From: JACKII01 sp041687435
GTDB lineage: Bacteria > Pseudomonadota > Alphaproteobacteria > Bin95
Length of the DNA: 64,000 bases
Assembly (NCBI GenBank): GCA_041687435.1
Contig: JAWLBX010000005.1
Coordinates: 124,001 to 188,000 of the forward strand
Direction of reading: 5' to 3'
The position numbers and the translations under genes are program-made. Every line of letters starts with the position of its first letter. Position 1 is the first letter of the stretch. Of this stretch, positions 25,883 through 34,395 are shown in pieces. The notes beneath the pieces were generated by a model, which searched no databases, was not told the origin of the DNA, and saw nothing but the letters and a program-made list of their open reading frames with translations.

Positions 25883-26848
25883 TCACTGTGCCGGAATGGG
25901 GGTCAGCGCGGCCTCAACCGTTTCGGCGCCGATCTCCCAGTAGGGCATGGGCTGGTACTTCTCCACCAGGAAATCGACGAACGCGCGCACCTTGGCCGAC
26001 AGCAGGCGCTTGTGCGGATAGATGGCGTGGATCGCGGTTTCGTCTGGCGTCAGGTCAGCCTCCAGCGTGGGCAGGACGCGTTCCAGCCGGCCGGACTGGA
26101 TGTCGTCGCCGACCAACCAGGTGGGCAGCAGCGCGATGCCGACTCCGCCGAGAACGCCGGCATGCAGCGCTTCCGCGTTGTTGGCGGTAACGCGGCCGGT
26201 GACGCGGACTTCCTGCTGATCGCCGGACTCGCCGCAGCAGATGTGCCAGACGCCGGTAGTGGATTGCAGCTTGTAGACGAGGCAGGTGTGACTGGTCAGG
26301 TCGTTGGCGCTGGCGGGGCGGCCGCGCCGGTCGAGATAGTCTGGCGCGGCGCAAAGAATACGGCGGTTCGGTGCGAGTCGCCGTGCGAACAGGCTGGAAT
26401 CCGACAGGCCGCCGACCCGCACGACCACGTCCGCCCCTTCCTCGATCACGTCGACGAAATGATCGGTCAGCGTCAGGTCGATGTCTATTTCCGGGTATTT
26501 GGCCAGGAATTCCGGCAAATGCGGTGCGATGTGCAGCCGGCCGAACACGGTCGGCCCGTTGATGCGCAGCACGCCGCGTGGCACCGCCTCCAGATGGCTG
26601 ACGGAGCGGTTGGCGTCGTCGATATCGGCCAGGATCTGGCGCACCCGCTCGTGATACATGCGCCCAGCCTGGGTCAGCGACAGCTTGCGGGTGGACCGGT
26701 TGAGCAGGCGGGCACCCAGCGAGTCTTCCAGCGAGCCGACCTGCCGCGAGACACTGGAGGCGGCCAGACCAAAGCGGCGGCCGGCGGCGGAGAAGGAGCC
26801 GGAATCCACCACCTCCGCAAACAGCCGCATGCTGTGCAATGTGTCCAT
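25883..26848 (-). CDS. LysR-family transcriptional regulator
   Basis: Start ATG 26848 (MDTLHSMRLFAEVVDSGSF) follows GGAGG by eight bases; a longer frame from 26887 is less likely. 321 residues. N-terminal winged helix: SAAGRRFGLAASSVSRQVGSLED, then LGARLLNRSTRKLSLTQAG. C-terminal effector-binding domain follows from about 90 (GVLRINGPTVFGRLHI). It resembles the CrgA/PtrR-like group. Location just upstream of dctP on the same strand suggests it controls the TRAP operon, perhaps by readthrough or from its own promoter region. Confidence 0.92.
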   Translation of the reverse strand: MDTLHSMRLFAEVVDSGSFSAAGRRFGLAASSVSRQVGSLEDSLGARLLNRSTRKLSLTQAGRMYHERVRQILADIDDANRSVSHLEAVPRGVLRINGPTVFGRLHIAPHLPEFLAKYPEIDIDLTLTDHFVDVIEEGADVVVRVGGLSDSSLFARRLAPNRRILCAAPDYLDRRGRPASANDLTSHTCLVYKLQSTTGVWHICCGESGDQQEVRVTGRVTANNAEALHAGVLGGVGIALLPTWLVGDDIQSGRLERVLPTLEADLTPDETAIHAIYPHKRLLSAKVRAFVDFLVEKYQPMPYWEIGAETVEAALTPIPAQ

Positions 26849-26882
26849 GGCTTTTTCCTCCGGCTTTGCAAATATCGCAAAG

Positions 26883-26892
26883 ACCATATGGT
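26883..26892. promoter_or_regulatory. Perfect palindrome upstream of the LysR gene
   Basis: ACCATATGGT lies 35-44 bases before the LysR start, in an AT-richer stretch that probably holds its promoter. A short palindrome here could be an autoregulatory site, but the LysR T-N11-A consensus was not clearly matched. Confidence 0.2.
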
Positions 26893-26978
26893 AAATTGCC
26901 AGATTTAAGCAAGCGCTGAATGCTGCCGCTGTCCGTTCGACTTAAGGTCTAGCCCCCGTGCTGTGCGCTCAAGAGCGG

Positions 26979-27401
26979 TCAGGCATCGTCGCGGAACGGG
27001 CCGGGCACCGGAAATACCTCGATGCCTTCCTCGATCAACTCCTTGGCTTCCGCCAGATCGGCCTCGCCATAGATGTTGCGGTGTTCGACCTCTCCATAAT
27101 GGATACGGCGGGCTTCCTCCGGAAAGGCACTGCCTACATCCTCGCAGTTCTGCTCAACATGCCGGCGGAACTCGCGCAGCATGTGCAGCTGGTGCGCCAT
27201 GGCCATCGCCTGCTTCCGGTCCTGATTGCCCTTGTCGGACGTGGACAGCGCCGGCGCCATCAATGCCTTCTGCACCGCCGCCGAACCGCATTGCGGACAC
27301 AGCACCTCGCCACCCGCGAGTTGGTCATCACAGGCCGCGCTGTCGCGAAACCAGACTTCGAACGTGTGTTCTTCGTCGCAACGCAGGTCGTACTTGATCA
27401 T
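26979..27401 (-). CDS. DUF1178 family protein
   Basis: ATG 27401 gives MIKYDLRCDEEHTFEVWFRDS, the family N-terminus. 140 residues. Two CxxC-type pairs may bind zinc: the first Cys in LRCDEEH and the LCPQCGS knuckle. KALMAPALSTS is also typical, and the C-terminal half is helical with LREFRRHVEQNCEDVGSAFPEEARRIHYGE. Function unknown. It is last in the rhodanese-comF-grxC-nitrilase run, an association commonly seen in alphaproteobacteria. Confidence 0.9.
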   Translation of the reverse strand: MIKYDLRCDEEHTFEVWFRDSAACDDQLAGGEVLCPQCGSAAVQKALMAPALSTSDKGNQDRKQAMAMAHQLHMLREFRRHVEQNCEDVGSAFPEEARRIHYGEVEHRNIYGEADLAEAKELIEEGIEVFPVPGPFRDDA

Positions 27402-27524
27402 GCCCTTGGTCTCATGGGTAAGGCGAGCTGCGTCTTCGGCGCAGCGAAATTGGCACTTGAATATATAGAGTGCCAATCGGGAAGTCCAAGAGGTTGCGGA
27501 GTGCCGGCCTGCTGGGACATGGGG

Positions 27525-28355
27525 TTATTGCGCCGGCTTGGTATAGGGCCGGTCGTTGTGCAGCGAGGGCACCATCTGCCGCGCTTCGTTCACCTTCGCC
27601 ACGTCGATTTCCGCGGTGATGATCCCCGGCTCGTCCGCCTCCGATTCCGCCAGCACCTCGCCCCACGGGCTGATGATGATGGAATGGCCGTAGGTCTTGC
27701 GCTTCGGGAAGTGCTGGCCGACCTGGGCGGCGGCGATGACGAAACAGCCGGTTTCGATTGCACGGGCGCGCAGCAAAACATGCCAGTGGGCGCGGCCGGT
27801 CGGCACGGTAAACGCACTGGGGACCGTGAAGAACTGGGCGCCGGCATGGGCCAGATCGCGGTAGAGATACGGGAAGCGCATGTCATAGCAGACCGTCATG
27901 CCCAGCCGGCCCCAGGGCAGATCGACGGCGACAGCGTTCTCGCCCGGCTGGTAGGTGGCGCTTTCGCGGTAGCTCTCCCCGCCCTCCAGGTCCACGTCGA
28001 ACATGTGGATCTTGTCGTAAGTCGCGGCCAGTTTTCCATCCGGCGAAAACAGCATGGAGCGGTTGGCGAGCCGCTCCTCCTCCAGCTTCACGACCATGGA
28101 GCCCGCCAGCAGCCAGGCGCCGGTTTCCGCCGCCAGCGCCTGAAACGCCCGCACCCCGTCATGGGTTTCCATCGGCTGCGCGTTCGCCAGGACATCCTTG
28201 CGTGGCCCCAGCATGGAGACCACTTCCGGCGTGGTAATGAAGTCGGCGCCGGCGGCGCGCGCCTCCCGGATCAGCGGCGCCACGCTCTCCATGGTTGCGG
28301 CCGGGTCCGGCAGGGATGTGGTCTGGACGCAGGCGGCGATGAACGTGTCGGCCAT
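27525..28355 (-). CDS. Carbon-nitrogen hydrolase, Nit/omega-amidase-like
   Basis: A 276-residue nitrilase-superfamily protein. The Glu-Lys-Cys triad is visible: TTPEVVSM (Glu44), YDKIHMFDVDL (Lys115) and TVCYDMRFP (Cys156). The sequence context KIHMFDVDLEGGESYRES is typical of the Nit1/Nit2 branch that hydrolyses deaminated glutathione or omega-amides. Downstream of grxC by 31 bases; fits a role in glutathione repair. Confidence 0.92.
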   Translation of the reverse strand: MADTFIAACVQTTSLPDPAATMESVAPLIREARAAGADFITTPEVVSMLGPRKDVLANAQPMETHDGVRAFQALAAETGAWLLAGSMVVKLEEERLANRSMLFSPDGKLAATYDKIHMFDVDLEGGESYRESATYQPGENAVAVDLPWGRLGMTVCYDMRFPYLYRDLAHAGAQFFTVPSAFTVPTGRAHWHVLLRARAIETGCFVIAAAQVGQHFPKRKTYGHSIIISPWGEVLAESEADEPGIITAEIDVAKVNEARQMVPSLHNDRPYTKPAQ

Positions 28356-28386
28356 AATGCCGGGCTCCTTCGGAATGGGGGGCAGG

Positions 28387-28650
28387 TCAGGCCGCCGCGT
28401 TCAGCAATTCGTCGAGCTTGCCTTGCGATTCCAGCGCATAAAGCTCGTCGCAACCGCCGATGCCATCGTCGTTGATGAAAATCTGCGGCACGGTGTGCCG
28501 GCCGCCGGCACGTTCGCGCATTGCGGCCCGCACCGCGGGGTCGCCGTCCACGTCGATTTCTTCGAACTCAACGCCTTTCTTTTTCAGCAACTGCTTCGCC
28601 CGATAGCAGAACGGGCACCACATGCTGGAATATACCTCGACTTTGGCCAT
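28387..28650 (-). CDS. grxC: Glutaredoxin 3
   Basis: An 87-residue thioredoxin-fold redoxin from ATG 28650 (MAKVEVYSSMWCPFCYRAK); an in-frame ATG six codons earlier (28668) is possible. The active site is CPFC (Cys12, Cys15) rather than the commoner CPYC. The glutathione-binding TVPQIFINDDGIGGCDEL is intact. It reduces disulfides with glutathione. Confidence 0.95.
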   Translation of the reverse strand: MAKVEVYSSMWCPFCYRAKQLLKKKGVEFEEIDVDGDPAVRAAMRERAGGRHTVPQIFINDDGIGGCDELYALESQGKLDELLNAAA

Positions 28651-28709
28651 GAATTGCGGTCGCTCCATTTGGTTGTTTGTGACATATCAAGGGACCGGCG
28701 CAGCATTCG

Positions 28710-29465
28710 TCAAGAGAATGCCGCCTGCTCAACCCGGGCCAGGCAAAGCACGTCCACCCCGGCGGCGCCCGCAGCCAGCAGCGCCGATGCGCAGGCGGAA
28801 GCGGTGGCGCCGGTCGTCATCACGTCGTCGATCAGGACGATATGCTTGCCCGCAATCCGGCCGCGATGGCGGAGCGTCACGGCAAATGCATCGCGGACAT
28901 TGCGCTGCCGCTGCCGGCGGCTGAGGTTGCCCTGGCTCGGGGTTTGCCGTGTCCGGGTCAGGCCATCGGGCAGCATGGGCACGCGGCTGGCGCGCGCCAG
29001 TGCCCGCGCCAGTTCCGCCGACTGGTTGTAGCGGCGATGGAACAGGCGGCGCCAATGCAAGGGCACCGGCACCAGCCATTCCGCCCGCCGCAGCATCTCC
29101 GCCCCCGGCCGTTGCAGCCAGTGTGCCAGCACCGGCACGCCGGCCAGCGCATCGGCATGCTTCAGGCGCAGGATCAGGTCGCGGCTGCCATCCTCATAGA
29201 GGAATGCGGCGCGGGCCTGGCCGTAGGCGGGCGGTTCCGCCAGGCAGTGCGGGCAGGCGCTTTCGCTGGCATTCTCCATCGGTATGCCGCAGCGCTGGCA
29301 GAGCGGGTCCGCAAGGAAGCGCACCATCGGCCAGCAATCCGGACAAAGCCCGCCGGGTGGCGCCATCGGCTCCTGGCAGGCGAGGCAGCGCGGCGGCAGC
29401 ACGAAATCCAGCGCGCGCCCGAACGGAACCGCCGCGCTGCGTGCAAGGCCGGTCAGGGCGACCAA
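28710..29465 (-). CDS. comF: ComF family phosphoribosyltransferase-like protein
   Basis: A 251-residue protein with an N-terminal zinc-ribbon-like double CxxC region (RCLACQEP, LCPDC, LCQRCG, CPHC) and a C-terminal type I PRTase domain with LVPVPLHWRRLFHRRYNQSAELA and IVLIDDVMTTGATASA. ComF homologues act in DNA uptake or have unassigned PRTase roles. The frame begins at TTG 29465, overlapping the rhodanese gene by 13 bases without a good ribosome site, so the true start may be further in. Confidence 0.88.
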   Translation of the reverse strand: MVALTGLARSAAVPFGRALDFVLPPRCLACQEPMAPPGGLCPDCWPMVRFLADPLCQRCGIPMENASESACPHCLAEPPAYGQARAAFLYEDGSRDLILRLKHADALAGVPVLAHWLQRPGAEMLRRAEWLVPVPLHWRRLFHRRYNQSAELARALARASRVPMLPDGLTRTRQTPSQGNLSRRQRQRNVRDAFAVTLRHRGRIAGKHIVLIDDVMTTGATASACASALLAAGAAGVDVLCLARVEQAAFS

Positions 29466-31051
29466 AACTTCACCGTGTCGTCGCGCTTGATCTGATCCAC
29501 CAGCGCAATTTCCCAGGTCAGGTATTCGTTCATGAAATCCTCGACCGTGCCCTTGCGCTCATAGGGCTTGAGCCAGACATCGTTCGGCTCGCTCGCCATG
29601 TGCGTCTCGCCTTGTTCCAGCGGATAGCCCGCTGCCGTCCAGGCGGCGGTGCCGCCCGCCAACGCCTTGACCGGCGCGCCGAGGGCTTGGCTCAATTCCG
29701 CCGCGGCGACGGCGGCAGCGAGGCCGTCCTCGCTGGTAACGGCATAGGCGGCCGCTTTCGGGAGGTTGCCCTTGTCGGCTTCCAGGCGCGAACGGATCAG
29801 GAAACGCGCGCCGGGAATGTGGCCCTTGCGGTAGTCGCGGGAATATCCCAGGTCGATCACCGCCATCTCGTCCTTGTCCAGCGTCGCCTTCAGCGCCGCG
29901 GCATCGATGGCCGGCGCGTCCTCCGGCTGGCCGAGCACGGGCTTTTGGCCCTTGCCGGTTTCCAGGCCGGAGGCGGGCAGGCCGTCTTCCAGTACATAGA
30001 CGTCCCAGTTCATCTGTTTCAGCCAGTGCGCGGCCATGGTGGAACGCACGCCGGTATCACAGATCGTGACGACGCGGGCGCCGCGCACGCCGGCATAGCG
30101 GTCCGTCGCCTGCACCAACTGGCCGCCCGGCGCATGCTTCGAGCCGGGCAGATGGCCGGCGGCGAACTCGTCCGCCGTGCGCACGTCTACCAGATACAGG
30201 CTGCGGCTGGTGTCCTTCTGCCATTCCCGCACCTGGTCGAGCGTTGCGTGGGCGACCTGGAAGCGGCTGTCGACATCGCCGGCCCGCTGCCTCGCCATAT
30301 CTACGGCGGGGGCGGACGGGTCCGGGTGCAGGCGGGTGTTGCCGTGTTCCAGTTGGAAGCCGGACAGGTGCCAGCCCATGGTGCCGTTCTGCAGCGCCAC
30401 CACTTTGTTCGGCAGGCCGGCATTGATCAGCGACTGCGCGCCAATGATGGAGCGGGTGCGGCCGGCGCAGTTGACCACCACGGTCGTATCCGGGTCCGGC
30501 GCGATTTCGTGGGCACGGTAGACCAACTCGCCACCGGGACAGCACGTGGCGCCTGGAATGTTCATAGTGTTGTATTCGTCCATCGGCCGGCTATCGAGGA
30601 TCACCATCTTCTCGCCGGACTGCATCATGTCGTTTAATTGTTCGGCGCTGACCGAGGGGGTGCCGAAATGGTGTTCCACATGCTCGCCGAACGCCTTGGA
30701 CGGCACGTTAAAGCCGGCATAGGTTTCGTACCCAGCCTTGGACCAGCCGGCGACGCCGCCTTCCAGCAGACTGACCGCAGTATAGCCATAGGCGTCCAGC
30801 TTGGCCGCCGCACGTGCCGCCAGGTCCCCCTCGCCGGCATCGCACACCACCACCTGAGCGGCCTTGCGCGGCGCCAGGTCGGCCATCAGCAGTTCCAGCC
30901 GCGACAGTGGCACGGAAATGGCATAGAGCAGATGGTTATCGGCGAACGCCTGCTCCTCGCGCACGTCGACAATGGCCAGTTCGGTGCCATCGTTGGCGAG
31001 CGCCTTCAGAATCAGGTCGTGCAGGGCTTTGGGGGTTATGGTGGCGGGCAT
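29453..31051 (-). CDS. Four-domain rhodanese-like sulfurtransferase
   Basis: 532 residues from ATG 31051 (MPATITPKALHDLI; GGAG upstream). Four rhodanese modules: about 5-110, 130-235, 265-365 and 380-480. The active-site Cys loops are CDAGEGD (Cys70), CAGRTRS (Cys195) and CDTGVRS (Cys331). The fourth reads SEDGLA (Ser440), so it is likely inactive. A conserved-looking 45-residue tail (WLKPYERKGTVEDFMNEYL) ends the protein. It probably handles sulfane sulfur, and heads the comF-grxC-nit-DUF1178 operon. Confidence 0.88.
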   Translation of the reverse strand: MPATITPKALHDLILKALANDGTELAIVDVREEQAFADNHLLYAISVPLSRLELLMADLAPRKAAQVVVCDAGEGDLAARAAAKLDAYGYTAVSLLEGGVAGWSKAGYETYAGFNVPSKAFGEHVEHHFGTPSVSAEQLNDMMQSGEKMVILDSRPMDEYNTMNIPGATCCPGGELVYRAHEIAPDPDTTVVVNCAGRTRSIIGAQSLINAGLPNKVVALQNGTMGWHLSGFQLEHGNTRLHPDPSAPAVDMARQRAGDVDSRFQVAHATLDQVREWQKDTSRSLYLVDVRTADEFAAGHLPGSKHAPGGQLVQATDRYAGVRGARVVTICDTGVRSTMAAHWLKQMNWDVYVLEDGLPASGLETGKGQKPVLGQPEDAPAIDAAALKATLDKDEMAVIDLGYSRDYRKGHIPGARFLIRSRLEADKGNLPKAAAYAVTSEDGLAAAVAAAELSQALGAPVKALAGGTAAWTAAGYPLEQGETHMASEPNDVWLKPYERKGTVEDFMNEYLTWEIALVDQIKRDDTVKFWSP

Positions 31052-31133
31052 TGCGCTTCGCTCCGGTCGAAAAATTTGAGATGCGTTGGCGCACACTCTA
31101 AGCATTGGCGCGGATCGATGCTAGGTATCGGGG

Positions 31134-31979
31134 ATGACTGCACCGGAAATCTTCGACCGCCGCCTGGTCCGCGTCCGCCGCGAGCGCGCGGCCGCCGGCT
31201 TTGCCGAGCACAGCTTCCTCTATGATGAGGTCTCCGCCCGCCTGCTGGAGCGCCTTGCGCTGATCAACCGCCAGTTCCCGCGGGCGTTGGTGCTGGGCGC
31301 ACGCACCGGCGGGCTGGCACAGCAATTGCCGGGCCGGTTTGGCATCGAAACGCTGGTCCAGGCGGAGCTTGCCGGTGGGATGCTGCAGCAGGCGGGCGGC
31401 CTGCGTGTCGCCGCCGACGAGGAATGGCTGCCGTTCGCCGATGCCTCGCTCGATCTGGCGATCAGCCCGCTGTCGCTGCACACGGTGAACGACCTGCCGG
31501 GCGCGCTCGCCCAGATCCGCCGGGCGCTGAAGCCGGACGGCCTGTTCCTCGGCGCCATGTTTGGGCTCGGCACCTTGGCGCCGCTGCGCGATGCCTTTCT
31601 GGCGGCGGAGGCAGCGTTGGGCGCGGGTTCCAGCCCCCATGTCGCGCCCTTTACCGAGGTGCGGGATGCCGGCGGCCTGTTGCAGCGCGCCGGTTTCGCC
31701 CTGCCGGTGGCGGATGCGGAGCCGGTGACGGTAACCTACCGGAACCCGATGCGACTGCTGGCCGACCTGCGCGGTATGGGCGAAAGCAATGTGCTGCTGG
31801 GGCGTTCCCGCCAGGGCTTGCGGCGGGACGTGCTGCTGGATGCGGTGGCGCGGCTCGCTGGCGCTACGATTCCGTTCGAAATTGTCTTTCTGGCCGGCTG
31901 GGCGCCGGATGCCGCCCAGCCGCAGCCATTGGCGCCGGGCAGTGGACAGGTATCGCTGACGGATGTGTTCAAAGCCTGA
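31134..31979 (+). CDS. SAM-dependent methyltransferase, NDUFAF5/BioC-like
   Basis: A 281-residue class I methyltransferase. Seen: EIFDRRLVRVRRERAAAGF at the N-terminus, as in the mitochondrial complex I assembly factor NDUFAF5 and its alphaproteobacterial orthologues, VLGARTGGLAQQLP (motif I variant), AADEEWLPFADASLDLAISPLSLH and LPGALAQIRRALKPDG. NDUFAF5 hydroxylates/modifies NDUFS7; a matching bacterial role is inference. Divergent from the rhodanese gene with 82 bases between starts. Confidence 0.85.
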   Translation: MTAPEIFDRRLVRVRRERAAAGFAEHSFLYDEVSARLLERLALINRQFPRALVLGARTGGLAQQLPGRFGIETLVQAELAGGMLQQAGGLRVAADEEWLPFADASLDLAISPLSLHTVNDLPGALAQIRRALKPDGLFLGAMFGLGTLAPLRDAFLAAEAALGAGSSPHVAPFTEVRDAGGLLQRAGFALPVADAEPVTVTYRNPMRLLADLRGMGESNVLLGRSRQGLRRDVLLDAVARLAGATIPFEIVFLAGWAPDAAQPQPLAPGSGQVSLTDVFKA

Positions 31980-32051
31980 TGCGCGGCGATACGCCACGCC
32001 CATGCCTGCTCCGTCTTGAAAATCAGGGCAGGGGTGGGCACGTTGCCAAGA

Positions 32052-32160
32052 ATGACGACTGCAATTCAGGCCATGCTTCGCGTCACGCGAATTAGCGACC
32101 CGGTCCTCCGCTGAGGGCCGGGCCTTAAGACGCTGCCATAGGCGTCCATTCGCGTTTTCA
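32052..32160 (+). promoter_or_regulatory. Possible leader-peptide attenuator before the ACT-domain gene
   Basis: A 20-codon ORF (32052-32114; MTTAIQAMLRVTRISDPVLR) contains branched-chain codons and ends inside a perfect hairpin, 32099-32122. Other pairings: TTCGCG/CGCGAA at 32077-32091, and the same CGCGAAT (32086-32092) with ATTCGCG (32148-32154), which is followed by TTTT. This mutually exclusive set resembles amino-acid attenuators. The leader lacks a strong ribosome site, so the assignment is tentative. Confidence 0.35.
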
Positions 32161-32183
32161 CCGCCTGCTTGCGAGATTCCCCT

Positions 32184-32474
32184 ATGTCCGACATGACCGT
32201 CCAGGCGCCTGCTGGCGCCGTTACCTGTTTTTCCGTCGCTGCCCAACCCGACCCCGGCCTGATGCCGCGCGTGTTGGAGCTGTTTGCCAAACGGGGCTTG
32301 GTTCCCAGCCGATTTTTCGGGCAGTTGGACCAGGCACCGGAACCTCGCCTCGAACTTGATATTCAGGCCGCCGGCCTGACGGCAGAGGTGGCGGCGCACA
32401 TGGCCCGGTCCATGGGCCAGATTGTCGGCGTTGAAAGGGTGCTGATCGCAGAGCGGCTGAACGGCACGAACTAG
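32184..32474 (+). CDS. ACT-domain small protein, IlvM-like
   Basis: A 96-residue protein consisting essentially of one ACT-type fold: CFSVAAQPDPGLMPRVLELFAKRGLVPSRF and a second half LELDIQAAGLTAEVAAHMARSMGQIVGVERVLIAE (described as the two halves of the domain). ACT domains bind amino acids; size and layout recall IlvM/IlvN small subunits of acetolactate synthase, but no catalytic subunit is adjacent. The upstream leader region may make it amino-acid responsive. Confidence 0.8.
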   Translation: MSDMTVQAPAGAVTCFSVAAQPDPGLMPRVLELFAKRGLVPSRFFGQLDQAPEPRLELDIQAAGLTAEVAAHMARSMGQIVGVERVLIAERLNGTN

Positions 32475-32578
32475 GGCGGCCATCAGGGATTGGGCGCGCA
32501 CGGGGTTGCCGTCCGCCCCATGCGCGTTAGGATCGCGGGCCAGACCCGAACGGACCCCAAAGCGAAAGCCTGCCCGTT

Positions 32579-33172
32579 ATGAAAATCGATCAAGCCGCGC
32601 TCGACCTGCTGTTCCTTGAGGCGCGCAGCCAGAACGGCTGGGCCGGGGAACAGCCGGACATTACCGACGCGATGCTGGAACAGCTCTATGATATCGTAAA
32701 GTTCGGGCCGACTTCGGCCAATTGCTCGCCGGCCCGGTTCATTTTCGTGCGGTCGAAAGAGGGCAAGGAGAAGATGCGGCCAGCCCTTTCCAGCGGCAAC
32801 CTGGACAAGACCATTGCTGCGCCGGTAACGGTGATCGTCGCCTATGATTCTGAATTCTACGAGAAACTGCCGCAACTGTTTCCGCACAGCCCGGATGCCA
32901 AGAACTGGTTCACCACCAGCGATAAACTGGCGCACGAGACCGCTTTCCGCAACGGCACGCTGCAGGGTGCCTATCTGATCATCGCGGCGCGGGCCATGGG
33001 GTTGGACTGCGGGCCGATGAGCGGCTTTGACAACGCAAAGCTGGACGCGGCGTTCTTTGCCGGCACTACCTGGCGCAGCAACTTTCTGATCAATCTGGGC
33101 AAGGGCGACCCCAGCAAACTGTTCGATCGTCACCCGAAGCTGCCGTTTGGCGAGGCCTGCCAGATCGTCTGA
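32579..33172 (+). CDS. Nitroreductase-family NAD(P)H oxidoreductase, RutE/HadB-like
   Basis: A 197-residue FMN-binding protein closely patterned on RutE, the malonic semialdehyde reductase of pyrimidine degradation: NGWAGEQPDITDAMLEQLYD, VKFGPTSANCSPARFIFV, APVTVIVAYDSEFYEKLPQLF, FRNGTLQGAYLIIAARAMGL and DCGPMSGFDNAKLDA. No other rut genes are nearby, so it may reduce 3-oxopropanoate from another route, or quinones and nitro compounds. Confidence 0.88.
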   Translation: MKIDQAALDLLFLEARSQNGWAGEQPDITDAMLEQLYDIVKFGPTSANCSPARFIFVRSKEGKEKMRPALSSGNLDKTIAAPVTVIVAYDSEFYEKLPQLFPHSPDAKNWFTTSDKLAHETAFRNGTLQGAYLIIAARAMGLDCGPMSGFDNAKLDAAFFAGTTWRSNFLINLGKGDPSKLFDRHPKLPFGEACQIV

Positions 33173-33296
33173 CCGCCGTTGCCCGATTGGCTGCTCTCGC
33201 CCGGATGATGATCGCCCGGCAATAAATTTGCGCGCTACCGCGCGAAGTTGCCTGTATCATTGCAATGGCAACAGCATCGGCGAGGAGATACAGCCC

Positions 33297-34223
33297 ATGT
33301 TGACCGAGACGCAGAAGAAAACCGCCCAAGCCATCGTGCAAATTTTCGAGACCGGGCGGGTTGCCGGCGATTATGGCGCAGTGACGTTGTTGGCCGGCGA
33401 TACCGGGCATCTGACCTATGGCAAGGCGCAGACGACGCTGGCGAGCGGCAATCTCGCCCTGTTGATCGGCGCCTATTGCCGGGCGGAAGGCGCCGCGCTG
33501 GCGGGAGACATGATCGCCTTCCTGCCGCGGTTGGATATGCGCGATCTTTCGCTCGATCACGATCAGGCCTTCCGCCGTCTGCTGCGCGAGGCTGGCGACG
33601 ACCCGGTCATGCAGGCAGTGCAGGATAGCTTTTTCGACCGCGTCTACTGGCGGCCGGCAATCAATAGCATGACTGCAATCGGCTGCGCCAAGGCGCTGAG
33701 CGCCGCCGTTGTCTATGACGGCCAGGTGCATGGCTCCTGGCACCGCATCCGCGACCGCACCAACGCCGAGCACGGCACCCTCGCCGCGCTGGGGGAGGAG
33801 GGCTGGGTCGCTGCCTATATCGCGACCCGCCGCAACTGGCTGGAGACACATGGCAACAGCCTGCTGCACAAGACGGCCTATCGCATGGATGCGCTGCAGA
33901 CGCTGGTTGACGAGGGCGCCTGGGACCTGACTTTGACGCTGACCGTGCGCGGCCAGCGCATCGACGCGGCGTCTCTGGCTGCGACCGTGCGCATTTCCGC
34001 TAGCGACCCGGACGAACGCGTGTTGAAGCTGACCCGGCCGATTATGCACGGCGATGACGTGCGGGCACTGCAAAAGGGCCTGCAGGCCGCCGGCATCGCC
34101 ATTGGGATCGACGGTGTTTTTGGCGGTGAGACCGAGCGGGCGGTGATCCGATTCCAGATGCAGGCGGGCTTGGTCGTGGACGGCATTGCCGGGCCCGCCA
34201 CGATGGCAGCGTTGGAGGCATAG
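33297..34223 (+). CDS. GH46 chitosanase-like protein with peptidoglycan-binding domain
   Basis: ATG 33297 follows GAGGAGA by nine bases; 308 residues. Residues 1-235 match the chitosanase (GH46) pattern: AQAIVQIFETGRVAGDYGAV (candidate acid Glu18) and AGDTGHLTYGKAQTTLASGN (candidate Asp35). Residues about 243-305 are a PG_binding_1 repeat: IMHGDDVRALQKGLQAAGI and GIDGVFGGETERAVIRFQ. No signal peptide is visible, so export would need holin, lysis or a noncanonical route; an endolysin-like origin is possible. Confidence 0.8.
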   Translation: MLTETQKKTAQAIVQIFETGRVAGDYGAVTLLAGDTGHLTYGKAQTTLASGNLALLIGAYCRAEGAALAGDMIAFLPRLDMRDLSLDHDQAFRRLLREAGDDPVMQAVQDSFFDRVYWRPAINSMTAIGCAKALSAAVVYDGQVHGSWHRIRDRTNAEHGTLAALGEEGWVAAYIATRRNWLETHGNSLLHKTAYRMDALQTLVDEGAWDLTLTLTVRGQRIDAASLAATVRISASDPDERVLKLTRPIMHGDDVRALQKGLQAAGIAIGIDGVFGGETERAVIRFQMQAGLVVDGIAGPATMAALEA

Positions 34224-34395
34224 CCGGGCGATAGCCGCAGGCAGCCACTTTCCATACCCGTAGGCGGCCACTTTATTGGGCAATCGCAGGCTTTAGGGGT
34301 GCGGCACCGATTGACGATAGGCGATCGGCATGGCTTTATCAGGCCCACGCTGGACGGACACGTCCGCCTTGATTTTCTGTTGGAGGAATCCCCCG

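Noticed and set aside
28949..30637. 562-codon plus-strand frame over comF and the rhodanese gene
   Set aside because: Low-complexity Arg/Pro/Ala peptide antisense to real genes with active-site motifs.
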